Shown piece after piece: positions 21,336-29,505 of a stretch of 64,000 nt of DNA. Below the pieces are notes generated by a model. The model was not told where the DNA came from. It saw only the letters and a program-made list of their open reading frames with translations, and did no database searches. The position numbers and the translations under genes were made by a program. The stretch lies in assembly GCF_012927305.1 (NCBI RefSeq), contig NZ_JABBGH010000001.1, positions 2,108,001 to 2,172,000 of the forward strand. The letters run 5' to 3'. Position 1 is the first letter of the stretch, and each line of letters opens with the position of its first letter. The DNA comes from Hymenobacter polaris (GTDB taxonomy: Bacteria > Bacteroidota > Bacteroidia > Cytophagales > Hymenobacteraceae).

Positions 21336-22595
21336 ATGCCTACCTCCATCCGTATCAAGCTGTCCATCATGATGTTCCTAGAGTTTTTTATCTGGGGCGC
21401 GTGGTTTGTAACGCTGGGAACCTATTTGCTGCACAATCTCAAGGCCACGGGGGTAGAAGTGGGCGTGGCTTTCCTCACGCAGTCCATCGGGGCCATCGTG
21501 GCGCCGTTCATCGTGGGGCTGATTGCCGACCGGTTTTTCTCGGCCCAAAAAATCCTAGGGGTGCTGCACCTAGCGGGAGCGGCGCTGCTGTGGCGGGCCT
21601 CGCAAGCGCCCGATTTTGGCAGCTTCTACCCCAATATCCTCAGTTACATGGTGCTGTACATGCCCACGCTGGCGCTGGTCAACTCGGTGGCATTCCGGCA
21701 GATGAAAGACCCGCAGAAGGAGTTTGCGCCCATTCGGGTGCTAGGTACCCTAGGCTGGATTATCGCCGGCCTCACCATCGGCTGGCTAAGCTGGGAGCAA
21801 ACCAACAACCTACAAGCCACCTTCCTCATGGCGGCCGGCGCCTCGGCCATCCTGGGCGTGTTCAGCTTCCTGCTGCCAGCCACGCCGCCCATGAAGAGCG
21901 GCCAGGCTGGCGCGTCGCTGGGCAGCATGCTGGGCCTCGACGCCATTGGGCTGCTCAAGAATCGCTCGTACCTGATTTTCTTCCTGGCCTCCATCGCCAT
22001 CTGCATCCCGCTGGCCTTTTACTACGGCTTCACCAATCCCTTCCTCAACGAAGTGGGCATGAAGTCGGCTGCTGGCGTACAGAGCCTGGGGCAGGTATCG
22101 GAGTTGCTATTCATGCTAGCTATTCCGCTGTTTTTCAGCAAGCTGGGCGTCAAGAAAATGCTAGCTATCGGCATGGGCGCCTGGGTGCTGCGCTACCTGT
22201 TCTTTGCCTACGGCGATGGCCTAGGCAACTACTGGATGCTGATTGTGGGCATTGTGCTGCACGGCGTATGCTACGACTTCTTCTTCGTAACGGGCCAGAT
22301 TTATACCGACAACCTAGCCGGCGACCAGTTTAAGAGCGCAGCGCAGGGCTTCATCACGCTGGCTACCTACGGCGTGGGCATGCTGATTGGCACGCTACTC
22401 TCTGGCCGCATTTTTGACAACTACCAGCTGGCCGATGGCGCCCACAACTGGCGCATGATTTGGCTGATTCCGGCTGGCATTGCGGCAGTGGTGCTGCTGC
22501 TGTTCCTGTTACTTTTCCGTGAGCGCGCCCGCCAGGGCCAGCTCACCGAAACTGAAACTCCTTACACGCCTACTTCGCTGGCACCCGCCGGCTAG
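21336..22595 (+). CDS. NupG-type MFS transporter
   Basis: 419 residues with about 12 membrane helices. The N-terminus KLSIMMFLEFFIWGAWFVTLG is the signature start of the nucleoside:H+ symporter (NupG/XapB) family. Further family segments are FIVGLIADRFFSAQKILG, FYYGFTNPFLNEVG and VCYDFFFVTGQIYTD. In Bacteroidota these genes often sit in sugar clusters, so here the cargo is probably a sugar or keto-sugar, not a nucleoside (inference). The next gene starts three bases after its stop, so translation is coupled. Confidence 0.9.
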   Translation: MPTSIRIKLSIMMFLEFFIWGAWFVTLGTYLLHNLKATGVEVGVAFLTQSIGAIVAPFIVGLIADRFFSAQKILGVLHLAGAALLWRASQAPDFGSFYPNILSYMVLYMPTLALVNSVAFRQMKDPQKEFAPIRVLGTLGWIIAGLTIGWLSWEQTNNLQATFLMAAGASAILGVFSFLLPATPPMKSGQAGASLGSMLGLDAIGLLKNRSYLIFFLASIAICIPLAFYYGFTNPFLNEVGMKSAAGVQSLGQVSELLFMLAIPLFFSKLGVKKMLAIGMGAWVLRYLFFAYGDGLGNYWMLIVGIVLHGVCYDFFFVTGQIYTDNLAGDQFKSAAQGFITLATYGVGMLIGTLLSGRIFDNYQLADGAHNWRMIWLIPAGIAAVVLLLFLLLFRERARQGQLTETETPYTPTSLAPAG

Positions 22596-22598
22596 CCC

Positions 22599-23492
22599 AT
22601 GCCTTCGTCATCGCTTCCAACCCGTCGCTCGGCCCTGAAAGGCCTGCTTAGCGGTGCCGCCACGGTGGGCGCGCTGGGCGTGGCCGGCGCTAGCGCGCAG
22701 CCCCAGCTTACCCCTAGCCTCCCGCCCGTGACCAACCCCATCAAGCAATCGGTTTGCCGCTGGTGCTTTCAGGATATGCCCCTCGATGACCTGTGCGTAG
22801 CCGCCAAGGGCATGGGTATCAAGGGCATCGACCTGGTTGGGCCCAACGACTGGGCCACGTTGAAGAAGCACGGCCTGGACTCGCCGATGTGCAACGGGGC
22901 CGAGCTTAACCTCACCGACGGCTTCAACGACCCGCGCTTTCACGCCCAGCTGCAGAAGCAGTACAGCGAGATGATACCCAAGGTGGCTAAGGCCGGCTAC
23001 ACCAACCTTATCTGCTTCAGCGGGAGCCGCCGCGGCCTGAGCGACGAGCAGGGTTGGACGAACTGCGTGACGGGCCTGGCGCCGCTCGTGAAGCTGGCCG
23101 AACAGCACAAGGTGGTGCTGGTGATGGAGCTGCTCAACAGCAAAATCGACCATAAAGACTACCAGTGCGACCGCACCAGCTGGGGCGCCACGCTGGCCAA
23201 GCGCCTGGGGTCGGAGCACTTCAAACTGCTCTTCGACATCTACCACATGCAGATTGACGAGGGCGACATCATCCGCAACGTCCGCGACTACCACCCCTAC
23301 ATCGCGCACTACCACACCGCCGGCGTGCCCGGCCGCCACGAAATCGACGACTCGCAGGAGCTGTACTACCCGGCCATTATGCGCGCCATCAAGGCCACCG
23401 GCTTCCAGGGTTTCGTGGCCCAGGAGTTCATCCCCACCAAGGCCGACAAGCTGGGTTCGCTGCGCGAGGCGGTGCGCATTTGCAACGTGTAG
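22599..23492 (+). CDS. Tat-exported hydroxypyruvate isomerase-like TIM barrel
   Basis: 297 residues. Twin-arginine signal TRRSALKGLLSGAATVGAL with cleavage after GASAQ. The mature barrel has SVCRWCFQDMPLDDLC at its start, VVLVMELLNSKIDHKDYQ, KLLFDIYHMQIDEGDI and VAQEFIPTK with the acidic and His metal ligands of the hydroxypyruvate isomerase group. In this cluster it more likely acts on a larger keto-sugar. The ATG is 3 bases from the transporter stop. Confidence 0.9.
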   Translation: MPSSSLPTRRSALKGLLSGAATVGALGVAGASAQPQLTPSLPPVTNPIKQSVCRWCFQDMPLDDLCVAAKGMGIKGIDLVGPNDWATLKKHGLDSPMCNGAELNLTDGFNDPRFHAQLQKQYSEMIPKVAKAGYTNLICFSGSRRGLSDEQGWTNCVTGLAPLVKLAEQHKVVLVMELLNSKIDHKDYQCDRTSWGATLAKRLGSEHFKLLFDIYHMQIDEGDIIRNVRDYHPYIAHYHTAGVPGRHEIDDSQELYYPAIMRAIKATGFQGFVAQEFIPTKADKLGSLREAVRICNV

Positions 23493-23536
23493 GCCCTAGG
23501 GCCCGCCATTAGTCATCACCCTACTTTTTCCAATCC

Positions 23537-24316
23537 ATGAAAAACCTTGCTTTCACCGCCGCCCTGGCCCTAGGGGCTGTATCGCTGGCCCACGCCCAGC
23601 AAAGCGGCAAGCCCGAAGACACCGAAGTGTATGAGCCCGTGCCCAAGGTGGTGAAGCCCGCCGCCACGCCCGGCGCGCCGCCTTCCGACGCGGTGGTGCT
23701 GTTCGACGGCAAGAACCTGAATGAGTGGGTGATGACCGATGACCACAACACGCCCGCCAAGTGGAAGGTAGCCGGCGGCATTTTGACGGTGGACAAGACG
23801 ACGGGCAACATCGAAACCAAGCGCAGCTTCGGCAACTACCAGTTGCACATCGAGTGGCGCGAGCCCACCAGCCTCACCGGCACCGGCCAGGCGCGCGGCA
23901 ACAGCGGCGTATTTCTGGCTTCCATCGGCAAGGGCGACGCGGGCTACGAGCTGCAGATTCTGGACTCGTATGAGAATAAGACTTACGTGAACGGCATGGC
24001 GGGCAGCATCTACAAGCAGCGCGTGCCGGCGGCTAACCCCGCCCGCAAGGTGGGCGAGTGGCAGACCTACGACGTGGCTTGGCGGGCGCCCGTTTTCGCC
24101 GCCGATGGCAAGGTGCAAACGCCAGCTCGCGTAACGGTACTCTTCAACGGCGTACTGGTGCAGGACAACGTGGAGCTGGACGGCCCCACCCAGTACATCG
24201 GCAAGCCCAGCTACGAAGGCAAGGCCCACGGCCCCTCGCCCATCAAGCTGCAGGCCCACGGCGACAAGAGCGAGCCGCTGAGCTTCCGCAATATCTGGGT
24301 GCGCGAGCTGCCCTAG
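23537..24316 (+). CDS. DUF1080 secreted protein (3-keto-glycoside hydrolase/lyase family)
   Basis: 259 residues. Sec signal (KNLAFTAALALGAVSLAHA), then a concanavalin-like beta-sandwich with VLFDGKNLNEWVM, SFGNYQLHIEWREP, GNSGVFLAS and YELQILDSYENKTY, the classic DUF1080 landmarks. Members of this family are linked to cleavage of 3-keto-glycosides. Placed with a periplasmic GMC dehydrogenase, it would cut the glycoside after C3 oxidation. A REP-like palindrome follows. Confidence 0.9.
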   Translation: MKNLAFTAALALGAVSLAHAQQSGKPEDTEVYEPVPKVVKPAATPGAPPSDAVVLFDGKNLNEWVMTDDHNTPAKWKVAGGILTVDKTTGNIETKRSFGNYQLHIEWREPTSLTGTGQARGNSGVFLASIGKGDAGYELQILDSYENKTYVNGMAGSIYKQRVPAANPARKVGEWQTYDVAWRAPVFAADGKVQTPARVTVLFNGVLVQDNVELDGPTQYIGKPSYEGKAHGPSPIKLQAHGDKSEPLSFRNIWVRELP

Positions 24317-24339
24317 GGCCTGCTTCGCTCAATAATCAG

Positions 24340-24421
24340 CACGTCATGCTGAGCTTGCCGAAGCATCTCTACCGCACAACACGGCGCGGTGGAGATACTT
24401 CGGCAAGCTCAGCATGACGTT
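24340..24421. repeat. REP-like palindrome, copy 3
   Basis: ACGTCATGCTGAGCTTGCCG-AAGCATCTCTACCGC and complementary GCGGTGGAGATACTTCGGCA-AGCTCAGCATGACGT around an 8-12 base centre. Nearly perfect arms of about 35 bases. Confidence 0.9.
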
Positions 24422-24466
24422 CTATTTTAATAAGCAACTACCAGCAATCACCACTTTTAATTGCAC

Positions 24467-25447
24467 ATGCGCACCTTCAATTGGGCCATCCTGGGGCCGG
24501 GCCACATTGCCCGCAAGTTTGCCGAAGACCTGAAGCTGGTGCCCGGCGCCCGGCTGCACGCGGTAGCCTCGCGCAGCCTGGAGCGGGCGCAGGCCTTTGC
24601 CGCCGAGTTTGGGGCGGCGCACGCCGTGGGCAGCTACGAGGAACTGGTGGCGGTGCCGGGCATCGACGCGGTGTACGTGGCCACGCCGCACTCCGAGCAC
24701 TACGCCCACGCCCGGCTGTGCCTGAACGGCGGCCTGCCGGTGCTCTGCGAAAAGGCCTTCACGCAGAATGCTCAGCAAGCGCAGGAGTTGATTGCGCTGG
24801 CCCGCGCCAAGGGCGTGTTTCTGATGGAAGCGTTTTGGTCGCGCTTCTTCCCGGCCATCATCGCGGCGCTGGCCGAGGTGCGGGCGGGGCGCATCGGCGA
24901 GGTGCGGCACCTGGTGGCCGACTTTGGCTTTATCACCGACTACAAGCCGGAGGGCCGGCTGTTCAATCCCGCGCTGGCCGGCGGCTCGCTGCTCGATATT
25001 GGCGTGTACCCGCTGTTCATTAGCAAGCTATTCCTGGGCACGCCAGCCACGGTGCGGGCCGTAGCCACCCCGGCGCCTACCGGCGTCGACCAAAACTGCG
25101 CCATGGCCCTAGCCTACGCCAGCGGCGCCACGGCCACGCTGTTCTCGACCATCGCCGCCACCACCGAAAACCGCTGCGTGCTCTACGGCACCCTAGGGCA
25201 GCTGCAGCTAAGCGGGCGCTTCCACGCCGCCACGGGGGTGCAGCTGCGGCTAACCGGCGCGGCGCCCGAAGAAATCCCCTACCCCATCAGCGGCTACGGC
25301 TACCACTTCGAGGCCGCCCATGTGCAGGAGTGTCTCGCCCAGGGCCTCACCGAGAGCCCGCTGCTGCCCCTCAGCTTCAGCCTGGAGCTGATGGAGCTGC
25401 TCGACGCGGTGCGCGCGCAAATCGGCCTGCGCTATCCGGGAGAATAA
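24467..25447 (+). CDS. Gfo/Idh/MocA family oxidoreductase (dihydrodiol dehydrogenase-like)
   Basis: 326 residues from ATG 24467 (MRTFNWAILGPGHIARKFAE); a TTG two codons earlier is less likely. NAD(P) site GPGHIA, family signature CEKAFTQNAQQAQEL near 96, FLMEAFWSRFFP and catalytic-type DIGVYPLFISKL near 182. It resembles dimeric dihydrodiol/xylose dehydrogenase-type members. Cytosolic. It is flanked by two REP-like palindromes, so it may form its own transcript unit within the cluster. Confidence 0.9.
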   Translation: MRTFNWAILGPGHIARKFAEDLKLVPGARLHAVASRSLERAQAFAAEFGAAHAVGSYEELVAVPGIDAVYVATPHSEHYAHARLCLNGGLPVLCEKAFTQNAQQAQELIALARAKGVFLMEAFWSRFFPAIIAALAEVRAGRIGEVRHLVADFGFITDYKPEGRLFNPALAGGSLLDIGVYPLFISKLFLGTPATVRAVATPAPTGVDQNCAMALAYASGATATLFSTIAATTENRCVLYGTLGQLQLSGRFHAATGVQLRLTGAAPEEIPYPISGYGYHFEAAHVQECLAQGLTESPLLPLSFSLELMELLDAVRAQIGLRYPGE

Positions 25448-25460
25448 CGTTTAGTGGTCA

Positions 25461-25572
25461 GTGCTGAACGTCATGCTGAGCTTGTCGAAGCATCTCTACC
25501 GCGCCGCCTGGATACCCCTAGGGGCCTTGTTCGGTAGAGATGCTTCGACAAGCTCAGCATGACGTTCAGCAC
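25461..25572. repeat. REP-like palindrome, copy 4
   Basis: GTGCTGAACGTCATGCTGAG ... CTTGTCGAAGCATCTCTACCG and the exact complementary arm ending CATGACGTTCAGCAC, centre with CCCCTAGGGG. Sits between convergent genes and probably terminates both. Confidence 0.92.
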
Positions 25573-25592
25573 TAACCATTAACCATTGAACA

Positions 25593-26720
25593 TTAATATG
25601 GCGCAGTAGCGGGCAGCATCACTACCTTGCCCGACTGCACTGACTGCTTGGCGGCTTCCAGAATCTCGACCACCAGCATGTTGGTGGGCAGCGAGGAGAG
25701 CACGTCTTCGGGGGCGGTGCCGCGCACTACGGCGGTGAGGTAGGCGAAGGGCTCGTTGTAGGGCGCGGGCGGCGCGGGGGCAGTTTGCTCCTGGGCCGGC
25801 TGCTGCTCGTTGAGGCGCACGCGCAGGTGGTCGCGGTCGAGGGCCACGACCGAGCCGGTTTGGCCGTATACCTCCAGGTCTTTGCGGGCGTAGGGCCAGT
25901 TCCAGCTGGCTTCAATCACGCCCTGGGTTTTGGGGTAATTGACGAGGATGGTCACGTCGTCCTCCACCTTAGGGTACACGTCGGGCTTGATGTGCAGGGC
26001 GCTGGCTTGCACCGACAGCGGGCGCTGGCCGCGCATAAACCAGGTAAAGAGGTCGGCGCCGTAGCAGCCGAAGTCGGTGAGGGCGCCGGCCCCGTTCTGC
26101 ACCGGGTCAGTGAGCCAGCTCAGAAACTCGGGATTCACGTTGATTTCCTTGGGGCCCTGGTGGCCGTCGTGCGCCACCAGGCGGCGCAGGTCGCCGAGGG
26201 CGTGCTGCTCGTCGGCTAGCTGATAGGCCTGGCGGTTAGAACCGTACCAGGTGGTTTCGTAGTTGGTGAGCAGGTGGATGTGGTGCTGCTTGGCCAGGGC
26301 GGCCATCTGGCGGGCGTGGTCCACGCTCACGGCCAGGGGCTTTTCTACCATCACGTGCACGCCGCGCGGGGCGCAGGCCTGCACCACCCCCAGGTGCTCG
26401 TAGATGCTGCCAAACGCCGTCACGGCCTCGGGCTTGGCTTTCTTCAGCATCTCGTCTAGGGTGTTGTGCACCAGGCTCATGGGCAGGCCGTACTGCTTGA
26501 GCAGGCGCTCGGCCAGGGCGCGGTTGGGCTCGGCAATGCCCACAATGAGGACGTTGCCCTTCTTGGCCTCGCTCAGGATGCCGTGCACGTGGGCATGGGT
26601 GAGGCTGGCGATGCCGACCCGCAAGGGGGCGGCGGGGCGGGCTTGGGCGTGGGCCATTGGGCCAGCTAGCAGCCCTAGGGCCACTAGCAGCGCCGAAAGC
26701 CAGGATAGAGTACGGAGCAT
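25593..26720 (-). CDS. Secreted Gfo/Idh/MocA family oxidoreductase
   Basis: 375 residues from ATG 26720, chosen because it gives a Sec signal (MLRTLSWLSALLVALGLLAG, cleavage after AHAQA); the longer upstream frame lacks one. Rossmann site VGIASLTHAHVHGI, signature VEKPLAVSVDHARQM and DFGCYGADLFTWFM with the catalytic-type residues. The first glycines of the NAD site are poor, as in several exported members, which keep a tightly bound cofactor. Transcribed against the rest of the cluster. Confidence 0.88.
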   Translation of the reverse strand: MLRTLSWLSALLVALGLLAGPMAHAQARPAAPLRVGIASLTHAHVHGILSEAKKGNVLIVGIAEPNRALAERLLKQYGLPMSLVHNTLDEMLKKAKPEAVTAFGSIYEHLGVVQACAPRGVHVMVEKPLAVSVDHARQMAALAKQHHIHLLTNYETTWYGSNRQAYQLADEQHALGDLRRLVAHDGHQGPKEINVNPEFLSWLTDPVQNGAGALTDFGCYGADLFTWFMRGQRPLSVQASALHIKPDVYPKVEDDVTILVNYPKTQGVIEASWNWPYARKDLEVYGQTGSVVALDRDHLRVRLNEQQPAQEQTAPAPPAPYNEPFAYLTAVVRGTAPEDVLSSLPTNMLVVEILEAAKQSVQSGKVVMLPATAPY

Positions 26721-26948
26721 AAAGGGGGTGGGAAAGGAAACATTTGTGCGTAAAGGACAGCCGGCGCCGGACCGGGACGCATTTGCTTGCGCATTTTCTT
26801 GCGGCCCTAGGGCTGGTCGGTGCAGCCTAAGCCGCGGTGGCCCCATCTTTAACGCAAAGTTTGGTTAAACGATTTAGCTACGGCGGCGGCAAATTAGCTA
26901 CTTGGTTGAAATCAACCCGTTGCCAAATAATTACCCATTGTAATTTTC

Positions 26949-26981
26949 TTTGAAAAAAGCGGATTCAATGCCGTACCTTTT
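26949..26981 (+). promoter_or_regulatory. Candidate Bacteroidota-type promoter
   Basis: TTTG (26949-26952) followed 21 bases later by TACCTTTT (26974-26981) matches the Bacteroidota -33 TTTG / -7 TANNTTTG pattern except for the last base. It lies about 30 bases upstream of the start of the Gfo/Idh/MocA gene at 27014. Spacing is right, but no experimental support. Confidence 0.45.
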
Positions 26982-27013
26982 CCCAACTTTTCCCACTCTA
27001 CAGTAGCTTTTCC

Positions 27014-28474
27014 ATGAGCGAAAAACTTCCTGGCGCCTCCCGGCGCGACTTTCTCAAGCAGGGCGCGGTCGCCACGGCCGGCATTCTTATCGTACCGCGC
27101 TTCGTGCTGGGCGGCAAGGGCTACACCGCCCCTAGCGACCAGCTGCTGGTCGCTGGCATTGGCGTGGGCGGCAAGGGCCAGAGCGACATCGCCAACTTCG
27201 CCAAGACTGGCAAGGCCCGCATCGCCTACCTCTGCGACGTGGACGACCGCCGCGCCGCCAACTCGCGCAAGGCGTTTCCGCAGGCCAAGTACTACAAGGA
27301 CTGGCGCAAGATGCTGGATAAGGAGCATAAGCACATCGACGCCGTGTCGGTGTCGACGCCCGACCACAACCACGCCATGCCAGCCCTGGCCGCCATGCAG
27401 CTGGGCAAGCACGTGTACGTGCAGAAGCCGCTGACCCACGACATCTACGAGGCCCGTGTGCTCACCGACGCGGCGCGTAAGTACAAGGTGGTGACGCAGA
27501 TGGGCAACCAGGGTGCCTCCAACGACGGCGCCCGCCAGCTCGTGGAGTGGTACGATGCCGGTGTTATCGGCGACGTGCACACCGTGTACTGCTGGACCGA
27601 CCGCCCGGTGTGGCCCCAGGGTATTGCCTGGCCTACTACCACGGCTGCCGTGCCCGCCGAGCTGGACTGGGACCTGTGGCTGGGCACGGCGCCCCAGCGC
27701 GAGTACGTCGACCACCTGATTCCCTTCAACTGGCGCGGCTGGTGGGACTACGGCACCGGCGCCCTCGGCGACATGGGCTGCCACCTGCTGGAGGCGCCCT
27801 TCCGGGTGCTCGACCTGCAATATGCCAACTCGGTGCAGGCCAGCGTGGGTAGCGTGTACGTGGATGAGTTTAAGCGCGGCTACTTCCCCGACAGCTGCCC
27901 GCCCAGCAGCCACGTCACGCTCACGTTCCCCAAAACTGCCAAAACCAAGCAGGATATTACCGTGCACTGGATGGACGGCGGCATTCAGCCCGAGCGCCCC
28001 GACGAGCTGGGCCCCAACGAGCTGTTTGGCGACGGCGGCAATGGGATGCTCTTCATCGGCGACAAGGGCAAGATGATGGCCAGCACCTACGCCGAAGACC
28101 CGCGCCTGCTGCCCCTCTCGCGCAACCAAGAGGTGAAGGTGCCCCAGACGCTGGCCCGCGTGCCCGGCCAAGCCAACGGCCACTACGGCCAGTGGGTAGA
28201 GGCCTGCATCGCCGGCCCCGGCAAGATGAAAGTCAGCTCGCCCTTCGAGCTGGCCGGCCCCCTCACCGAGGCCCTGCTCATGGCCAACCTGGCCATCCGC
28301 GGCTACGACATCAAGAAGCCCCGCGCCACCGGCCCCGGCGGCGGCTTCGACTACCCCGGCCGCGGCCGCAAGCTGCTCTGGGATAACCAGCAGATGCGCA
28401 TCACCAACCTCGACGACGTGAACCAGTTCGTGAAGCGCGACTACCGCCAGGGCTGGAAGCTGGGCGCCGTGTAG
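27014..28474 (+). CDS. Tat-exported Gfo/Idh/MocA family oxidoreductase
   Basis: 486 residues. Twin-arginine signal ASRRDFLKQGAVATAGILIV, mature part starts near VLGGKG. NAD site GIGVGGKGQSDIANF, signature VQKPLTHDIYEARVL, and DMGCHLLEAPFRVL with the catalytic-type His. The long C-terminal part (WDYGTGALG, ELFGDGGNGMLFIGDKG) is typical of the large Bacteroidota/Planctomycetota members exported by Tat with NAD(P) bound. Likely acts on oligosaccharides in the periplasm together with the GMC system. Confidence 0.92.
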   Translation: MSEKLPGASRRDFLKQGAVATAGILIVPRFVLGGKGYTAPSDQLLVAGIGVGGKGQSDIANFAKTGKARIAYLCDVDDRRAANSRKAFPQAKYYKDWRKMLDKEHKHIDAVSVSTPDHNHAMPALAAMQLGKHVYVQKPLTHDIYEARVLTDAARKYKVVTQMGNQGASNDGARQLVEWYDAGVIGDVHTVYCWTDRPVWPQGIAWPTTTAAVPAELDWDLWLGTAPQREYVDHLIPFNWRGWWDYGTGALGDMGCHLLEAPFRVLDLQYANSVQASVGSVYVDEFKRGYFPDSCPPSSHVTLTFPKTAKTKQDITVHWMDGGIQPERPDELGPNELFGDGGNGMLFIGDKGKMMASTYAEDPRLLPLSRNQEVKVPQTLARVPGQANGHYGQWVEACIAGPGKMKVSSPFELAGPLTEALLMANLAIRGYDIKKPRATGPGGGFDYPGRGRKLLWDNQQMRITNLDDVNQFVKRDYRQGWKLGAV

Positions 28475-28489
28475 CGCTTGCTACCGCTT

Positions 28490-28582
28490 AAAAAGAACGT
28501 CATGCTGAGCCTGCCGAAGCATCTCTACCACGCTGTATCGTGCGGTAGAGATGCTTCGGCAGGCTCAGCATGACGTTCTTTT
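28490..28582. repeat. REP-like palindrome, copy 5
   Basis: AAAAGAACGTCATGCTGAGC-CTGCCGAAGCATCTCTACC and the complementary arm ending in CATGACGTTCTTTT. Perfect arms, short centre; works as terminator in both directions. Confidence 0.92.
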
Positions 28583-28633
28583 GTACTCTACAAGCGCATT
28601 AATCACTAACCATTAAGCGTTACTCATTAAAAA

Positions 28634-29161
28634 ATGCCCTACCCTTTCTTCGGCGACTCCAAATCAACCATCGCGCAGCTGCTGGCTACGCTGCCGCAGC
28701 AGGGGCGGCTGGAGTGGATAGGCCTGCGCCCGGCCCGCCGCGCCGAGCTAGAGGCGGTGCCAGCAGCCGAGGTAATGACCAACCGGCACCTGGCCGGCGA
28801 CCACGCCAGCCCCAAGCCCGGCGGTAAGCGGCAAATCACCCTCATCCAGGCCGAGCACCTGGCGGCGGTGGCGGGTTTCCTAGGGCTGCCCGCGCCTGTA
28901 GAGCCCGGCCGCCTGCGCCGCAACTTGGTGGTGAGCGGCCTTAACCTGCTAGCGCTCAAGGGCCGGCAGATTCAGATTGGCGACGAGGTGGTGCTGGACG
29001 TGACGGGCGAGTGCCACCCCTGCTCGCGCATGGAGGAGGAGCTAGGGCCCGGCGGCTACAACGCCATGCGCGGCCACGGCGGCCTCACGGCCCACATTGC
29101 GCAGGGCGGCACCATCCGGGTGGGCGACGCGGTGCGGGTGCTCGACGCGCCGCAGCCCTAG
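28634..29161 (+). CDS. MOSC domain protein
   Basis: 175 residues. The MOSC fold is recognised by RNLVVSGLNLLALKGRQIQIGDEVVLDVTGECHPCSRM (cited in part: RNLVVSGLNL and GECHPCSRMEE), where the conserved Cys binds molybdopterin in relatives. Small stand-alone MOSC proteins carry or transfer sulfur for Mo-cofactor enzymes or detoxify N-hydroxylated compounds. It is not part of the RNA-repair locus that follows, which is on the opposite strand. Confidence 0.88.
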   Translation: MPYPFFGDSKSTIAQLLATLPQQGRLEWIGLRPARRAELEAVPAAEVMTNRHLAGDHASPKPGGKRQITLIQAEHLAAVAGFLGLPAPVEPGRLRRNLVVSGLNLLALKGRQIQIGDEVVLDVTGECHPCSRMEEELGPGGYNAMRGHGGLTAHIAQGGTIRVGDAVRVLDAPQP

Positions 29162-29174
29162 GCCCCTAAACGCC

Positions 29175-29206
29175 AAAAAACCCGCGGCCAAGGGCGGCGG
29201 GTTTTT
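29175..29206 (+). terminator. Terminator of the MOSC gene
   Basis: A6-CCCGC...GGCGGG-T5 hairpin 14 bases after the stop codon. Confidence 0.8.
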
Positions 29207-29347
29207 CGAGGGCTATGAAAACACGGCTCTCGCGAGCCACTAGAACCTACGGAGTGGATTGGCCTAGTGGATTTACCACTACAGTAAAAAATCTTTTTAG
29301 TTCCCCAATAGGTTCGTGATTGTCAGATAAAAAACTTTTGTAGGCTT

Positions 29348-29400
29348 GGGCTTTGTGGCCGAGCAGGATACTTCGCGGCCCGCCGCTCGGCTACAAAGCC
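29348..29400. repeat. 16-bp hairpin downstream of rtcB
   Basis: GGCTTTGTGGCCGAGC and GCTCGGCTACAAAGCC pair over 16 positions (one wobble) around a 20-base loop that contains TACTTCGC. The loop echoes the TACTTCG part of the Y-like hairpins in this locus, but in the opposite orientation. It could be a structured RNA or part of the rtcB 3' UTR. Confidence 0.6.
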
Positions 29401-29417
29401 TGGGAGTATGTTTAAAA

Positions 29418-29465
29418 ATTGGAAGAACGTCCTGCTGGGGTTGCCGAAGCAGGACGTTCTTCTAT
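29418..29465. terminator. Terminator of rtcB (short REP-like hairpin)
   Basis: AGAACGTCCTGCT and AGCAGGACGTTCT form a 13-bp stem around GGGGTTGCCGA; flanking A and T runs allow use in both directions. It lies 40 bases beyond the rtcB stop. Confidence 0.8.
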
Positions 29466-29505
29466 TGTTTATGGAAATCTAAACAAGCTCCAAGCACACG
29501 GCGGG

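Noticed and set aside
26912..28183. Long open frame antisense to the Tat-exported Gfo/Idh/MocA gene
   Set aside because: Shadow of a high-GC coding sequence; the plus-strand gene has a full domain set and signal.
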